Assembly (NCBI GenBank): GCA_017480485.1
Contig: JAFVAN010000039.1
Coordinates: forward strand, 1-64,000
Direction: 5' to 3'
DNA: 64,000 bases
Origin: Ruminococcus sp.
GTDB taxonomy: Bacteria; Bacillota_A; Clostridia; Oscillospirales; Ruminococcaceae
Shown here: positions 37,528 through 46,638 of the stretch, piece by piece
Position numbering within the stretch: position 1 is the stretch's first letter
Layout: each line of letters begins with the position of its first letter
The notes under the pieces: generated by a model
Database searches by the model: none
Seen by the model: only the letters and a program-made list of their open reading frames with translations
Told to the model about the DNA's origin: nothing
Position numbers and translations under genes: made by a program

Positions 37528-37547
37528 CTATGTTACTTCCCATCCGA

Positions 37548-38642
37548 TCAAACATTGAACCTGAAAAGAACGATATCTCCATCCTGCATAACATACTCCT
37601 TGCCCTCGGAGCGGACGAGGCCCTTTTCCTTTGCGGCGTTCATTGAGCCGCAGGCCATCAGGTCGTCAAAGGAGACTACCTCGGCGCGGATAAAGCCCTT
37701 TTCAAAGTCAGAATGTATCTTTCCTGCGGCCTGAGGGGCCTTGGTACCCTTTTTGATGGTCCAGGCACGGACCTCGGGCTGGCCAGCGGTAAGATAGGAG
37801 ATAAGCCCCAGAAGGGAGTAACCCTCCTTGATTATGCGGTTAAGGCCGCTGGTTTCCAGACCCAGCTCCTCAAGGAACATGGCCTTGTCCTCGTCGGACA
37901 TATCGGCGATCTCGGCCTCTATCTGGGCGCAGATGGGGAACACGGCGCTGCCCTCGGCCTTTGCGATGTCGCAGACTGTTTTATAATTGCCGTTGGAGTC
38001 GATGTTGTTGGTGAAATCGGCCTCCGAGAGGTTGGCGGCGTAGATAACTGGCTTCAAGGATAGCAGAGGTGTCTCCTTCAGCAGCTCCAGCTCCTCCTCG
38101 GTCATTTCAAAGGAGCGGGCGGGCTTGCCGTCCTCGAGATGGGCCTTCAGCCTCTCGAGAAAATCCACGGCGGGGCCGAGAGAGCGGTCGCCCTTCATGG
38201 CCTTTTTCGTGCGGTCCAGCTTGCGCTCGATGAGTTCAACGTCCGAGAACACAAGCTCAAGGTCAATAGTCTCGATGTCCCGCTTAGGGTCGATGCTGCC
38301 GTCAACATGGACGATATTGTCATCCTCGAAGCAGCGAACAACGTGAACGATGGCGTCCACCTCGCGGATATTTGCGAGGAACTTGTTGCCAAGGCCCTCG
38401 CCCTTGGAGGCGCCCCTCACAAGGCCAGCAATGTCAACGAATTCCAGGGTCGCGGGGGTGAATTTCACAGGGTCATACATATCGCGGAGCTTTTCAAGTC
38501 TTTCGTCAGGCACCGAAACGATGCCCACATTGGGCTCGATGGTGCAGAAGGGGTAATTTGCGGATTCCGCTCCCGCGTTTGTCAGGGCGTTGAACAAAGT
38601 AGATTTGCCGACATTCGGCAGTCCCACCATACCTAATTTCAT
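37548..38642 (-). CDS. ychF: Redox-responsive ATPase YchF
   Basis: 364 residues, the family standard. A P-loop protein of the OBG group that binds ATP rather than GTP and associates with ribosomes. Motifs: [12 protein letters not shown] (G1), [20 protein letters not shown] (G2/G3), [10 protein letters not shown] in place of NKxD, and a C-terminal TGS-like domain with [20 protein letters not shown] precedes the ATG. Confidence 0.96.
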   Translation of the reverse strand: MKLGMVGLPNVGKSTLFNALTNAGAESANYPFCTIEPNVGIVSVPDERLEKLRDMYDPVKFTPATLEFVDIAGLVRGASKGEGLGNKFLANIREVDAIVHVVRCFEDDNIVHVDGSIDPKRDIETIDLELVFSDVELIERKLDRTKKAMKGDRSLGPAVDFLERLKAHLEDGKPARSFEMTEEELELLKETPLLSLKPVIYAANLSEADFTNNIDSNGNYKTVCDIAKAEGSAVFPICAQIEAEIADMSDEDKAMFLEELGLETSGLNRIIKEGYSLLGLISYLTAGQPEVRAWTIKKGTKAPQAAGKIHSDFEKGFIRAEVVSFDDLMACGSMNAAKEKGLVRSEGKEYVMQDGDIVLFRFNV

Positions 38643-38683
38643 AAAACAGTATTCCTTTCCTTTATTGCTATAGATGCTTTTGC

Positions 38684-38953
38684 TCAGAAGCTGAAGGACT
38701 GAGTCTCGTCGTCGAGGGCGTTGTCCTCGTTGTCACGGTACTGCAGATCATCATCGTAATAATCATCAAAGTCGTAGTCGCAGAGGTCGTCACCCTCGCG
38801 CTCGGCGTGCTTCACCTTGTTTTTGTAGTTATTGTAGCTGCCGATGCTAAAGCCGTTTTTGACGGGCGAGAACAAAAATCCCAGCACCGCTCCCAGCAAA
38901 AATGCCGCCAGCATTGCCCACCAGTTGATAGCAGTTTTCTTCTCGTTTTCCAT
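38684..38953 (-). CDS. Small membrane protein with acidic tail
   Basis: 89 residues: a short polar start, one membrane helix with small-residue motif AMLAAFLLGAVLGFLFSP (about 12-30), a lysine-containing stretch and an Asp/Tyr-rich tail. The helix resembles YtxH-like envelope proteins, but similarity is too short to be sure. AGGAGG is 7 nt upstream of ATG. It lies 41 nt upstream of ychF and may be cotranscribed with it. Confidence 0.65.
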   Translation of the reverse strand: MENEKKTAINWWAMLAAFLLGAVLGFLFSPVKNGFSIGSYNNYKNKVKHAEREGDDLCDYDFDDYYDDDLQYRDNEDNALDDETQSFSF

Positions 38954-38974
38954 AATGATACCTCCTGTATTTTA

Positions 38975-39180
38975 GATTTAAGGCAATACCGCTGGGCCCC
39001 AGTGCGTCAGATGCGCAGTCCGGATTTTCGTCAGAGTGCCTAAATTCGACGCAGGCTTTCAAGCGAAGCGTGCTTCGCTTTACGCAACGTCAAGGAGAAT
39101 TTGGGGACTATGACGGAAAGCTGGCAAGCAGATGGCGTGCAGAGGCGTTAGCCGCGGGTCGTACAGTGTTGCCTTGATTT
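38975..39180. mobile_element. MITE-like element with terminal inverted repeats and target duplication
   Basis: Ends AAGGCAA (38980-38986) and TTGCCTT (39169-39175) are perfect 7-bp inverted repeats, extended imperfectly by a few bases. Both ends are flanked by GATTT (38975-38979 and 39176-39180), a 5-bp target duplication. The 196-bp interior has no ORF and contains a 20-bp palindrome AAGCGAAGC-GT-GCTTCGCTT (39061-39080). The right duplication overlaps the stop codon of the permease gene. These are the features of a non-autonomous transposon, though no transposase is present here. Confidence 0.6.
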
Positions 39181-41965
39181 ATTCCACAGATTTAAGTGAC
39201 TCCACCATATCTATCCGGCGCAGCTTGAAGAACAGCGTAACATTCACAAGCACCGCAAAAAGAATGGTGAGAAGGACGCCGAAAAGATAGGCCCACCAGA
39301 CAAGGGCGCGGTCAAAGAGGACTATATCCACCTCAGAGGTGATGACTACGAAATAATGCAGCACCTTGCCAAGGCCCAGGCCGATGAGAATGCCTATCAC
39401 GGCGGAGATCAGGTTCTCGCGGTAGATGTAGGCCGAGGTCTCGCCGTCAAAGAAGCCAAGGACCTTGATGGTGGCTATCTCCCGCACCCGCTCGGTGATG
39501 TTGATATTGGCCAGGTCGTAGAGCACGATGACCGCCAGAAGCCCCGCGCAAAAGATAAGCAGCAGGGTTATGGAGTCCAGACTGTCAACAGAGTTCAAAA
39601 AGCCCCTGCTGGATTCATTCCTATAGGAAATGCCGAGGAAGTCTGGGTCGGAGATAAGCTTTTCCTTGAAGGCCGACTGGTCTGTCCCCTCCTTGGTGTT
39701 TATGTACATCATCTTATACCGGGGCGCCTCGCCGTAAAGCTCCTCATAGCGCTCCTGTGAGATGTAGACGTAGTGCAGGGCGTAGTTCTTTGAAATGTCC
39801 TTGACCGTAAGGGTCACTGGCTGGCGCTCGTTGGCGGTGAGGGTGAAGGTGTCGCCCGGGCTGAGCTTCAAAAGCTTCGCCAGCTTTTCGGTGATAATGG
39901 CGTCACTGCCGCCCACAGTCAGTGGCTTGCCGCTCTCGGTGGAAACTATATTGACGTAATCCGAAAGCTCCTCGGTGGAGTGTGGCACTACAAGGCTCAC
40001 CGACTGCTTAACGCCCCCTGCCTCGGCGTCTCCGGAGACGGAGGAGAACAGCATATTGCTCTCGATCTCGTCATAAGCCGAAAGCTTTTCCGCAGCGGCC
40101 TCGGCGGCGGTGTTATCCTCTGCCGAAAGCACCACGGCAGCATCGTAGGAGAACACCTCGCCGAACTGCTTGTCCGCAATGGATTTAATGGAATGCTTTA
40201 GGCCGAAGCCCGTTATTATCAGAGCCGTGCATCCCGCCACGCCGAAGAGCGTCATAAAGAATCGCTTCTTATACCTGAGCAGGTTACGGACGGTGACCTT
40301 CATCAAAAAGCTGAGCCTGTTCCAGACAAAGCCCACCCGCTCAAGGATGACCCGCCTGCCCGAAGGGGGCGCAGCAGGCCGCATGAGCTGCGAGGGCTGG
40401 GCCCGCAGGGCCTTCATGCAGGCATAGACCACCGCCAGCCCTGTGCAGAGCACCGAAGCCACCAAGCACCAGAAAAGATACATCGGGCGGAAGGGCGTAA
40501 GCAGCTCGGGGATATTGTACATTATCTTATAGCTGTCGTAGATTATGGCGGGGAATACCTGTAGACCGATAACGGTCCCGAGGCAGCTGCCTGCCACGGA
40601 GGCGGTAAATGCGTAGAAAAGATACTTGAAGATCACCCGTGCCGAGGAATAGCCCAATGCCTTGTAGGTACCTATCTGTATTCGCTGCTCCTCCACCATT
40701 CGGGTCATGGTGGTAAGTGTCACCAGCGCTGCGATAAGCAGGAAAAACACGGGAAAGACCTTTGCGATGGCGTCGATCTTGTCGGCGTCCCCACGGAAGG
40801 AAGCGTAGTCCGGGTTATAGAACCTGTCCCTGACGTAAAACTCCAGCTCCGGGGCGCTTTCAAGGTCTGCTCTTCCCTGCTCCAGCTCTGCCCTTGCGGA
40901 CTCGAGGCGGTCATTAAATGCCTGTATCGCGGCCTCGTCATTGTTTGAATAGGCATCCCTAAGCTCCGTGAGCAGCGCCAGCTTTTCTCTTATTTTAACG
41001 AGCCTTGCACGGTTCAGAAAGCCGCCGTCCTGCTCAAATTCCTCGGCAGCCTGCTGTTCGGCGGCGGTGAGCTCAACGACAGCCGCGTCCAGCTGCTCTG
41101 AATCCATAGTCAGGACCTCAGCAAGTGCATCCACCTCATCAGAGGCGCGTTCAAGCTTTGCCTGAGAATCGGCCATAAGCTTTTCGTATCTTTCCCGGAC
41201 GCTCTGCTCAAAGGCCTGCTGTGCGGGGACGAGCTTCTCCGCCACGGCCTCCTTGTATTCATCGGAAAAGGGGTCAAGGTCGTCAACACCCTCAAGCTGT
41301 ATGAAAAGCTCACTGTAATAGTCAAGAGCAAAGCTTTCCTCGTTCACCATGATATAGGAAAGCACACTGCCGTTGCCGACGTTCGTGGCGTCCCGCTCAT
41401 AGCCGATGTAAAGAGGCGAGGTTATGATCCCCACTATCTCAAAGGTGTCGGTGGTGAAGATATCGGTAATAGCCTCGTCCTCGTAGGGAGATGAGAGGGT
41501 AAGCTTGTTGCCCACCTTGAAGGTCTCCGGGGAGGTCAGCTTGACCTCGACAGCGCACTCCCCTGCCTTTTCGGGCAGCCTGCCTTCGAGGACCGTGGGA
41601 GTGTTGAGCCTTTGCTCCTCCTTTACGGCGCTGCTTGGCAGGGACATGACTTTAAGGACGCTGTTCTGTTTATTATAGTAGTAATAAATATCCCGGGAAT
41701 AGCCGGGGACAGCGGCCTTTACGCCCTCTGCGTGGCGCACGGCCTGCACGTCCTCGGACTTGATGCCGATGGATGAGATAAGCTTCACGTCCATCAGCTT
41801 TTTGTCAACAAAATACTGCTCGGCGGTGTCCACCATGTCGGGCATCGTTGCCTTGATGCCCGCAAAGAACCCGCAGCCGAGGGCGATTATCGCAAATATT
41901 GAAAGGAACCTGCCCAGAGAGCGCCTTATCTCTCTTGCTGTATCCTTGAGCATTGCAGTTTTCAT
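39179..41965 (-). CDS. FtsX-family ABC permease with large extracytoplasmic coiled-coil domain
   Basis: 928 residues. An N-terminal membrane helix (about 17-40) precedes a long external region including a predicted coiled coil (about 255-375), then FtsX domain 1 with three helices (about 390-520, RIQIGTYKALGYSSARV), another helix near 570, a second external region, and FtsX domain 2 (about 790-925, VREIATIKVLGFFDGET). This duplicated MacB/FtsX architecture belongs to ABC exporters. No ATPase gene is adjacent, so it may pair with one elsewhere. AAGGGG precedes the ATG. The stop codon abuts the MITE-like element. Confidence 0.88.
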   Translation of the reverse strand: MKTAMLKDTAREIRRSLGRFLSIFAIIALGCGFFAGIKATMPDMVDTAEQYFVDKKLMDVKLISSIGIKSEDVQAVRHAEGVKAAVPGYSRDIYYYYNKQNSVLKVMSLPSSAVKEEQRLNTPTVLEGRLPEKAGECAVEVKLTSPETFKVGNKLTLSSPYEDEAITDIFTTDTFEIVGIITSPLYIGYERDATNVGNGSVLSYIMVNEESFALDYYSELFIQLEGVDDLDPFSDEYKEAVAEKLVPAQQAFEQSVRERYEKLMADSQAKLERASDEVDALAEVLTMDSEQLDAAVVELTAAEQQAAEEFEQDGGFLNRARLVKIREKLALLTELRDAYSNNDEAAIQAFNDRLESARAELEQGRADLESAPELEFYVRDRFYNPDYASFRGDADKIDAIAKVFPVFFLLIAALVTLTTMTRMVEEQRIQIGTYKALGYSSARVIFKYLFYAFTASVAGSCLGTVIGLQVFPAIIYDSYKIMYNIPELLTPFRPMYLFWCLVASVLCTGLAVVYACMKALRAQPSQLMRPAAPPSGRRVILERVGFVWNRLSFLMKVTVRNLLRYKKRFFMTLFGVAGCTALIITGFGLKHSIKSIADKQFGEVFSYDAAVVLSAEDNTAAEAAAEKLSAYDEIESNMLFSSVSGDAEAGGVKQSVSLVVPHSTEELSDYVNIVSTESGKPLTVGGSDAIITEKLAKLLKLSPGDTFTLTANERQPVTLTVKDISKNYALHYVYISQERYEELYGEAPRYKMMYINTKEGTDQSAFKEKLISDPDFLGISYRNESSRGFLNSVDSLDSITLLLIFCAGLLAVIVLYDLANINITERVREIATIKVLGFFDGETSAYIYRENLISAVIGILIGLGLGKVLHYFVVITSEVDIVLFDRALVWWAYLFGVLLTILFAVLVNVTLFFKLRRIDMVESLKSVE

Positions 41966-41992
41966 AAGCGGCCCCTTTCAGCCGAAATGCGG

Positions 41993-43195
41993 TTATTCGC
42001 CGAACATCTCCTTAGAGAGCCTGCCGATGATCTCGAGGCCCTTTACGATATTTGCGTCCGTGGGGGTCGAGAAATTAAGTCTAATTGAGCGACACTCCTC
42101 GTTGTCATATACCGAGAAGGCCGAGCCGGGAACGATGGCCACCTTGTAGTCCTTTACGGCGGTGGTGCAGAAGTCTATCATCTGCTGGGTGGTAGTCCCC
42201 TCGGGGAGAGTGCACCAGATGAACAGGCCGCCCTGGGGCTTGGTGTAGGTTATCTTCGAGGAGAAGTTTTTCTTTATGCCATCCAGCATAAGGTTGGTCT
42301 TGTGCTCATAGACCTTGCGGAGCTTGGCAAGATGCTCGTCCATATCGTACTTTTTGAGGAAGCGGTAGCAAAGCATCTGGGACCACATAGCGGTGTGAAC
42401 GTCGGCCACCTGCTTGCAGACAACTATCTTCTGGATGATATCCTTATGGGCGCATACATAGCCGACTCTTATGCCGGGGGAGAGTATCTTGGAGAATGTA
42501 CCCGAATAGATGACCATGCCCTCGGTGTCAAGGGTCTTGATGCACTTGATGTCCTCGCCGGCAAAGCGCAGGTCGCCGTAGGGATTGTCCTCGAGGATAA
42601 CTGCGCCGTACTTTTTGCAGAGCTCAAAGGCCTGCACGCGCTTCTCCCAGGACATTGTGATGCTGGTGGGGTTCTGGAAGTTGGGGATAAGGTAAACGAG
42701 CTTAACTCTGCCTGTTTTAAGCTTTTCTTCGAGGCCTGCGATATTGATGCCGTCCTCCTCAAGGGGCACGCCCTGAAGGTCAACGTGATAGGACTTGAAG
42801 GCGTTAAGGGAGCCGATGAAGCAGGGAGACTCGGTAACAAGCATATCCCCCTCGTTGCAGAGGACCTTGGCGGAGAGCTCGTTGGCCTGCTGTGCGCCGC
42901 TGGTGATTATAACATCGTCATACTCGGGGTTATAGACGCCCTTCTTGGCAAGAAGATTCTTGACCTCCTCCCGCAGGGGGGCATAGCCCTCGGTAACGCC
43001 ATACTGGAAAGCGATGCCGGGCTCCTCGGCAAGTATCTGGGCCGAAAGCTCCTCCAGCTCCTTTGCGGGCAGGGCCTCGGGTGCAGGAGAGCCCGCCGCC
43101 AGTGAGATGACCTCGGGATCTGCCGAATATTTAAGTATCTCTCTTATCTGCGAAGCCTGCAGATGAGCGACCTTTTCCGAAAACTTGAATTCCAT
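41993..43195 (-). CDS. PLP-dependent aminotransferase, MocR/LysN-like
   Basis: 400 residues from ATG 43195 (AAAGGA upstream). Fold type I aminotransferase: the segment IAFQYGVTEGYAPLREEV, ITSGAQQA, IPNFQNPTSITM, EDNPYGDLRF and the PLP lysine in YSGTFSKILSPGIRVGYV. The closest groups are the stand-alone relatives of MocR regulators (2-aminoadipate or branched-chain/aromatic aminotransferases). No DNA-binding domain is present. Substrate cannot be fixed from sequence. Confidence 0.88.
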   Translation of the reverse strand: MEFKFSEKVAHLQASQIREILKYSADPEVISLAAGSPAPEALPAKELEELSAQILAEEPGIAFQYGVTEGYAPLREEVKNLLAKKGVYNPEYDDVIITSGAQQANELSAKVLCNEGDMLVTESPCFIGSLNAFKSYHVDLQGVPLEEDGINIAGLEEKLKTGRVKLVYLIPNFQNPTSITMSWEKRVQAFELCKKYGAVILEDNPYGDLRFAGEDIKCIKTLDTEGMVIYSGTFSKILSPGIRVGYVCAHKDIIQKIVVCKQVADVHTAMWSQMLCYRFLKKYDMDEHLAKLRKVYEHKTNLMLDGIKKNFSSKITYTKPQGGLFIWCTLPEGTTTQQMIDFCTTAVKDYKVAIVPGSAFSVYDNEECRSIRLNFSTPTDANIVKGLEIIGRLSKEMFGE

Positions 43196-43219
43196 ATAAA
43201 ACAGTCCTTTCAAATAAAA

Positions 43220-43235
43220 ATCAATACATATTGAT
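43220..43235. promoter_or_regulatory. Palindrome at the aminotransferase transcription start
   Basis: ATCAAT-ACAT-ATTGAT, a perfect 6-bp inverted repeat overlapping the -10/start region of the aminotransferase promoter. A repressor operator is plausible. Confidence 0.4.
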
Positions 43236-43262
43236 TATAACACAGACAGGACTAAAAATCAA
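43234..43262 (-). promoter_or_regulatory. Sigma-A promoter for the aminotransferase
   Basis: On the minus strand, TTGATT (43262-43257), 17-nt spacer, TATAAT (43239-43234). Confidence 0.7.
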
Positions 43263-43309
43263 TACTTTTTAAAAGAAGGATATGAGAGTGAAAAAAAGGG
43301 GCAATAATA

Positions 43310-43338
43310 TTGACAAAGGAGCCAAAAAGTAGTAAAAT
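43310..43338 (+). promoter_or_regulatory. Sigma-A promoter for mgtE
   Basis: TTGACA (43310-43315), 17-nt spacer, TAAAAT (43333-43338). It leaves a leader of about 180 nt before mgtE. Confidence 0.75.
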
Positions 43339-43428
43339 TATATTGTACGTGCTTAGTATAGCGCGGCGCTTTAGATGAATAAAAAAGGTGGTGAAGATAC
43401 AAGTGGACGACGTAGGCGGTAATAATAA

Positions 43429-43493
43429 GATCGCTCCCCGAATACCTATGCGGCTTGCCGCTTGTATTTGCTGCGCCTGACGCAGGGGCGATC
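43429..43493 (+). ncRNA. Three-way-junction RNA in the mgtE leader
   Basis: P1: GATCGC plus CCC (43429-43438, one bulged T) pairs with GGGCGATC region (43486-43493). P2: AATAC/GTATT (43441-43468) capped by GCGGC/GCCGC. P3: CTGCG/CGCAG (43471-43485). The order is that of a three-way junction. The position, upstream of a Mg2+ transporter, invites comparison with the M-box riboswitch, but I do not find the M-box core. Unassigned candidate regulatory RNA. Confidence 0.5.
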
Positions 43494-43524
43494 GGTACCC
43501 AATTACAATGAACGGGGGATACTG

Positions 43525-44910
43525 ATGCTTTATGACACCATAATCAGGCTCCTTGAAAAGCGAAATTTCAAGGTGATAAAAGAGATATTCGAGAACATGA
43601 ACGAGGCCGATATCGCCGACCTCTTCGGGAACTTCCACGACAACGACGACGTTGACAAGAAGGACTTCCCTATCCTTTTCCGACTGCTGCCAAAGGACGC
43701 GGCGGCCGATGTTTTTGCGTATATGGACACCGATATGCAGGAGATGCTCATAAACTCCTTCACTGATAAGGAGCTTGCAGAGATCATCGACGACCTGTTC
43801 ATCGACGATACCGTTGATATCGTTGAGGAGATGCCCGCAAACGTTGTCTCGCGAATACTGAAGGCCGCAGACAGCGAGACCCGCAAGCAGATAAACCAGA
43901 TACTGAAATATCCCAAGGACAGCGCGGGGTCAATAATGACCACCGAGTATGTTTACCTCAACAAGGACATGACCGTAAACGAAGCCATTGCCAAGATAAG
44001 GCAGGTGGGCGTTGTCAAGGAAACGGTCTACACCCTGTATGTTACGGAGAACAGGCGCCTTATCGGTGTGCTCTCTGTGCTGGATATACTCACTGCCGAC
44101 GACGACGACAGGATCGAGGACATAATGGAGACCAACGTTATCACCGTTGACACCCTCGAGGACCGAGAGCTCGTTGCCCAGCAATTTGAAAAATACGACT
44201 TCCTTGCCCTGCCTGTTGTGGACAAGGAGCAGCGCATTGTCGGTATCGTCACCTTCGACGACGCTATGGACGTTATGCGGGAGGAGAACACAGAGGACTT
44301 CTCTCACATGGCAGGTATGGCGCCCATCGAGGACAGCTATTTCAAGACCTCGGTGTTTTCTCACGCCAGAAACCGTATTGCCTGGCTGCTGGTGCTGATG
44401 CTCTCGGCGACGCTGACGGGCGCTATAATAACAAAATACGAATCGGCCTTTGCGGCGGTGCCGCTGCTGGTGTCCTTTATCCCGATGCTTACGGGAACAG
44501 GCGGTAACTGCGGCAGCCAGACCTCTACAATGATAATCCGCGGGATGTCCTTGGGCGAGATAAACCTGAAGGACTGGATAAAGGTGGCCTTCAAGGAATT
44601 CCGCATAGCTCTGATAGTAAGCGTTATCCTGGCCCTGGTCAACGGCATAAGGATCTATGTGACCTACGCCTTCATCTCTCCGGGGATGATAGAAAGCCCC
44701 TTAAAGCTGGCGGTGACGGTGAGTCTGGCAATAATCTCGACGGTAATAATGTCAAAGCTCATCGGCTGTATGCTGCCTATGCTGGCAAAGCGCCTGCACC
44801 TTGACCCCGCCCTGATGGCGGCCCCCCTTATCTCTACCATCGTTGACACCTGCACGACCCTCGTGTTCTTCAACATAGCAATGGTGATATTCGACATCCA
44901 CGCAATGTAG
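43525..44910 (+). CDS. mgtE: Magnesium transporter MgtE
   Basis: 461 residues from ATG 43525, preceded by GGGGGAT. N domain of MgtE type (about 1-130), two CBS domains (about 135-260, SAGSIMTTEYVYL and IEDIMETNVITV), a plug helix and five membrane helices. The pore signature TGTGGNCGSQTSTMIIRG is at about 340-357, and the conserved Pro-rich PALMAAPLISTIVDT is near the end. It imports Mg2+ and is gated by cytosolic Mg2+ bound at the N and CBS domains. Confidence 0.95.
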   Translation: MLYDTIIRLLEKRNFKVIKEIFENMNEADIADLFGNFHDNDDVDKKDFPILFRLLPKDAAADVFAYMDTDMQEMLINSFTDKELAEIIDDLFIDDTVDIVEEMPANVVSRILKAADSETRKQINQILKYPKDSAGSIMTTEYVYLNKDMTVNEAIAKIRQVGVVKETVYTLYVTENRRLIGVLSVLDILTADDDDRIEDIMETNVITVDTLEDRELVAQQFEKYDFLALPVVDKEQRIVGIVTFDDAMDVMREENTEDFSHMAGMAPIEDSYFKTSVFSHARNRIAWLLVLMLSATLTGAIITKYESAFAAVPLLVSFIPMLTGTGGNCGSQTSTMIIRGMSLGEINLKDWIKVAFKEFRIALIVSVILALVNGIRIYVTYAFISPGMIESPLKLAVTVSLAIISTVIMSKLIGCMLPMLAKRLHLDPALMAAPLISTIVDTCTTLVFFNIAMVIFDIHAM

Positions 44911-44929
44911 ACGACTTTAAGGAGGCACT

Positions 44930-45808
44930 ATGGCTGAGCTTACTCAAGACCTTTCACAGCAGCAGGAGCAGGGGCTCGTATTTATGATGCGGCTGCTTTT
45001 CGACAAAGAGACTGCCCTTCCCGACAGGGAGATCGTTCAGGAGGTCATGCAGAAGCATCTGGGAGACGTAGATATTTTCTCCTGCGACAGCGAGATGATC
45101 GGCCTTGCAGCCAAGCGGTACGAGGTTGAGTTCAAAGAGGGAAAAGCCCCGCCGATGCTTATGATAACCTCCTGCTTTGAGAACGATAATTCGTTCCTTG
45201 GGCCGCTGGAGCGCTCGCAGATGTGGGACTGTCCCGAAAGCGAGGAGCTGCTTGACAGCTGCCGCTGGTCCATCGCCGCCAGCGATATGCTTGCAGGGGC
45301 CCTTGACACCCTTGACCGCGCAGAGCTGGAAATGGACTATATGGAGGCTCTGGCCGAGCTGTTCCCCGAATGCCGCGGCTTCTACTTTGCAAGCTCGGGC
45401 AAGCTGTTTACAGCGGAGGCCATCCGCTCCCACAGCATCCCCCGAGAGGACAGATTTATATATTTCGCCGTGAACGTGCGCTTTTTCAACATTGAAGGCA
45501 CGGAGGATATGCTCGTGGATTCCTTGGGTATGAATATACTTTTCATGCCCGACCTGCAATACCATTTCCACGGCACCGACCCGAATTTTGTGGTGAACCA
45601 CGCCTATAACGTGCTGTCATATCTTATGAAAAACGACTGCCCCATCGAAACGGGCCACACGGTCGATGGCTTTGGACGCGACGGAAGGATGACGCCCGAT
45701 ATCCAGTGGGTCTGCCGCTACGAGGACGCCCTTATCCAGCCCGCGCGGCCTGTTATTGACATTGAAGCAGGCGAATACGCCTCGGGCGGACGAAATTACG
45801 AAGAATGA
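44930..45808 (+). CDS. Conserved cytoplasmic protein of unknown function
   Basis: 292 residues, no signal peptide or membrane helix. Segments that look strongly conserved are RSQMWDCPESEELLDSC, AVNVRFFNIEGTEDMLVDSL and MPDLQYHFHGTDPNFVVNHA, with several His, Asp and Asn that could form an active or binding site. I have the impression of a family common in Clostridia but cannot name a domain with confidence. AAGGAGG precedes the ATG. It starts 19 nt after mgtE and may share its transcript; a strong terminator follows. Confidence 0.7.
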   Translation: MAELTQDLSQQQEQGLVFMMRLLFDKETALPDREIVQEVMQKHLGDVDIFSCDSEMIGLAAKRYEVEFKEGKAPPMLMITSCFENDNSFLGPLERSQMWDCPESEELLDSCRWSIAASDMLAGALDTLDRAELEMDYMEALAELFPECRGFYFASSGKLFTAEAIRSHSIPREDRFIYFAVNVRFFNIEGTEDMLVDSLGMNILFMPDLQYHFHGTDPNFVVNHAYNVLSYLMKNDCPIETGHTVDGFGRDGRMTPDIQWVCRYEDALIQPARPVIDIEAGEYASGGRNYEE

Positions 45809-45820
45809 AACTATAAAGCA

Positions 45821-45852
45821 AAAGTCTCCCTCTGAGGGAGACTTTTTTTAAG
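45821..45852. terminator. Strong bidirectional terminator
   Basis: AAAGTCTCCC and GGGAGACTTT pair around a 5-nt loop, followed by seven T. It closes the mgtE-side transcript and abuts the stop of the convergent gene at 45848. Confidence 0.92.
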
Positions 45853-46051
45853 CCTGATATTCCTTCGGTTCACAGCGGCCGAAGGCCTTGAAATTCTCCC
45901 GAGCCTGAGAAAGGCTCACGGAGTTTGCGCCCGTCTCGTCGGGAAAGCGCTCCTGAAAGGGGTCCTGCTCCCAGCCGCAGAGGGGGCAGATGTCGTATTT
46001 TTCGGCTATAGTGCGGGCGCCGCAGCAGGCGCATTTTTTGTTCTCGGTCAT
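45848..46051 (-). CDS. Small Cys-rich CPCC-type protein
   Basis: 67 residues. The pattern CACCGARTI-x7-CPLCGWEQDPFQ followed by GANSVSLSQARENF matches the cysteine-rich CPCC family (PF14206 type), likely a single zinc knuckle. Function unknown. GTAGGAGG lies 5 nt before the ATG and overlaps the stop of the gene upstream, so the two are translationally linked. Confidence 0.85.
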   Translation of the reverse strand: MTENKKCACCGARTIAEKYDICPLCGWEQDPFQERFPDETGANSVSLSQARENFKAFGRCEPKEYQA

Positions 46052-46060
46052 AGCTGCCTC

Positions 46061-46627
46061 CTACTGCCTGTCATAGTAGGCCTTACCTGCGGAGGGTATG
46101 AAGAAGGTACGTATGTAGCCGTCGGTGGAGAGCACAAGGAAATATCCCGTCTCGGTGTCAAAGAATACATCGTCGCCGTCCTCGGCCTCTATCTTGTGGA
46201 GGATGGTATCGGAATCGGAATTCAGCAGATCGTTGGCCAGCTGCAGATACTCCTCCTGAGTGATATCCCCGAACTCGGCGCCGTGCTTTTTGTAGTGATC
46301 GTCATAAAGCTTCTTCGTGCGGAAGGAATACTCTATGTAGTCGTCGGGTGGCTCTGTTTCCTGCGGTGTTGTCGTTGTAGTGGTCGTCGTTGTGGTCGTT
46401 ATTGTGGTAGTCGTTGTAACGGCCTCGGTTATATCGCCCTCGGGAGCGGGGCTCTCATCGGGGGCAGCTGTGTCAGTGGCGCTGAAAACCGAAAGCGCAG
46501 GCTGAGAGCTGTCGGCCTCATCGGTGCTGCCGTCCGAGCCGAGGCTCACGGCAAAGACCACCACCGCAGCCAGCACCGCGATCACCGCCGACAGTATAAT
46601 AAGCTTATTCTTGTCAAGTCCTTTCAT
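46061..46627 (-). CDS. Membrane-anchored protein with Thr-rich linker
   Basis: 188 residues. One N-terminal membrane segment (about 8-30) without a lipobox, an acidic Ser/Pro region, a Thr-rich linker encoded by ACN codons (about 75-90), then an external domain with YIEYSFRTKKLYDDHYKKHG. The linker style recalls the lipoproteins at 33-34 kb, but the domain is different. GAGGTG precedes the ATG. Confidence 0.7.
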   Translation of the reverse strand: MKGLDKNKLIILSAVIAVLAAVVVFAVSLGSDGSTDEADSSQPALSVFSATDTAAPDESPAPEGDITEAVTTTTTITTTTTTTTTTTPQETEPPDDYIEYSFRTKKLYDDHYKKHGAEFGDITQEEYLQLANDLLNSDSDTILHKIEAEDGDDVFFDTETGYFLVLSTDGYIRTFFIPSAGKAYYDRQ

Positions 46628-46638
46628 ATGTCACCTCA

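Noticed and set aside
39061..39080. Terminator for the permease gene
   Set aside because: The palindrome has a 2-nt loop, lies inside the MITE-like element and is not followed by a U-run.
43345..43524. M-box (ykoK) magnesium riboswitch before mgtE
   Set aside because: The conserved M-box segments at the 5' and 3' ends were not found; only an unassigned junction is reported.
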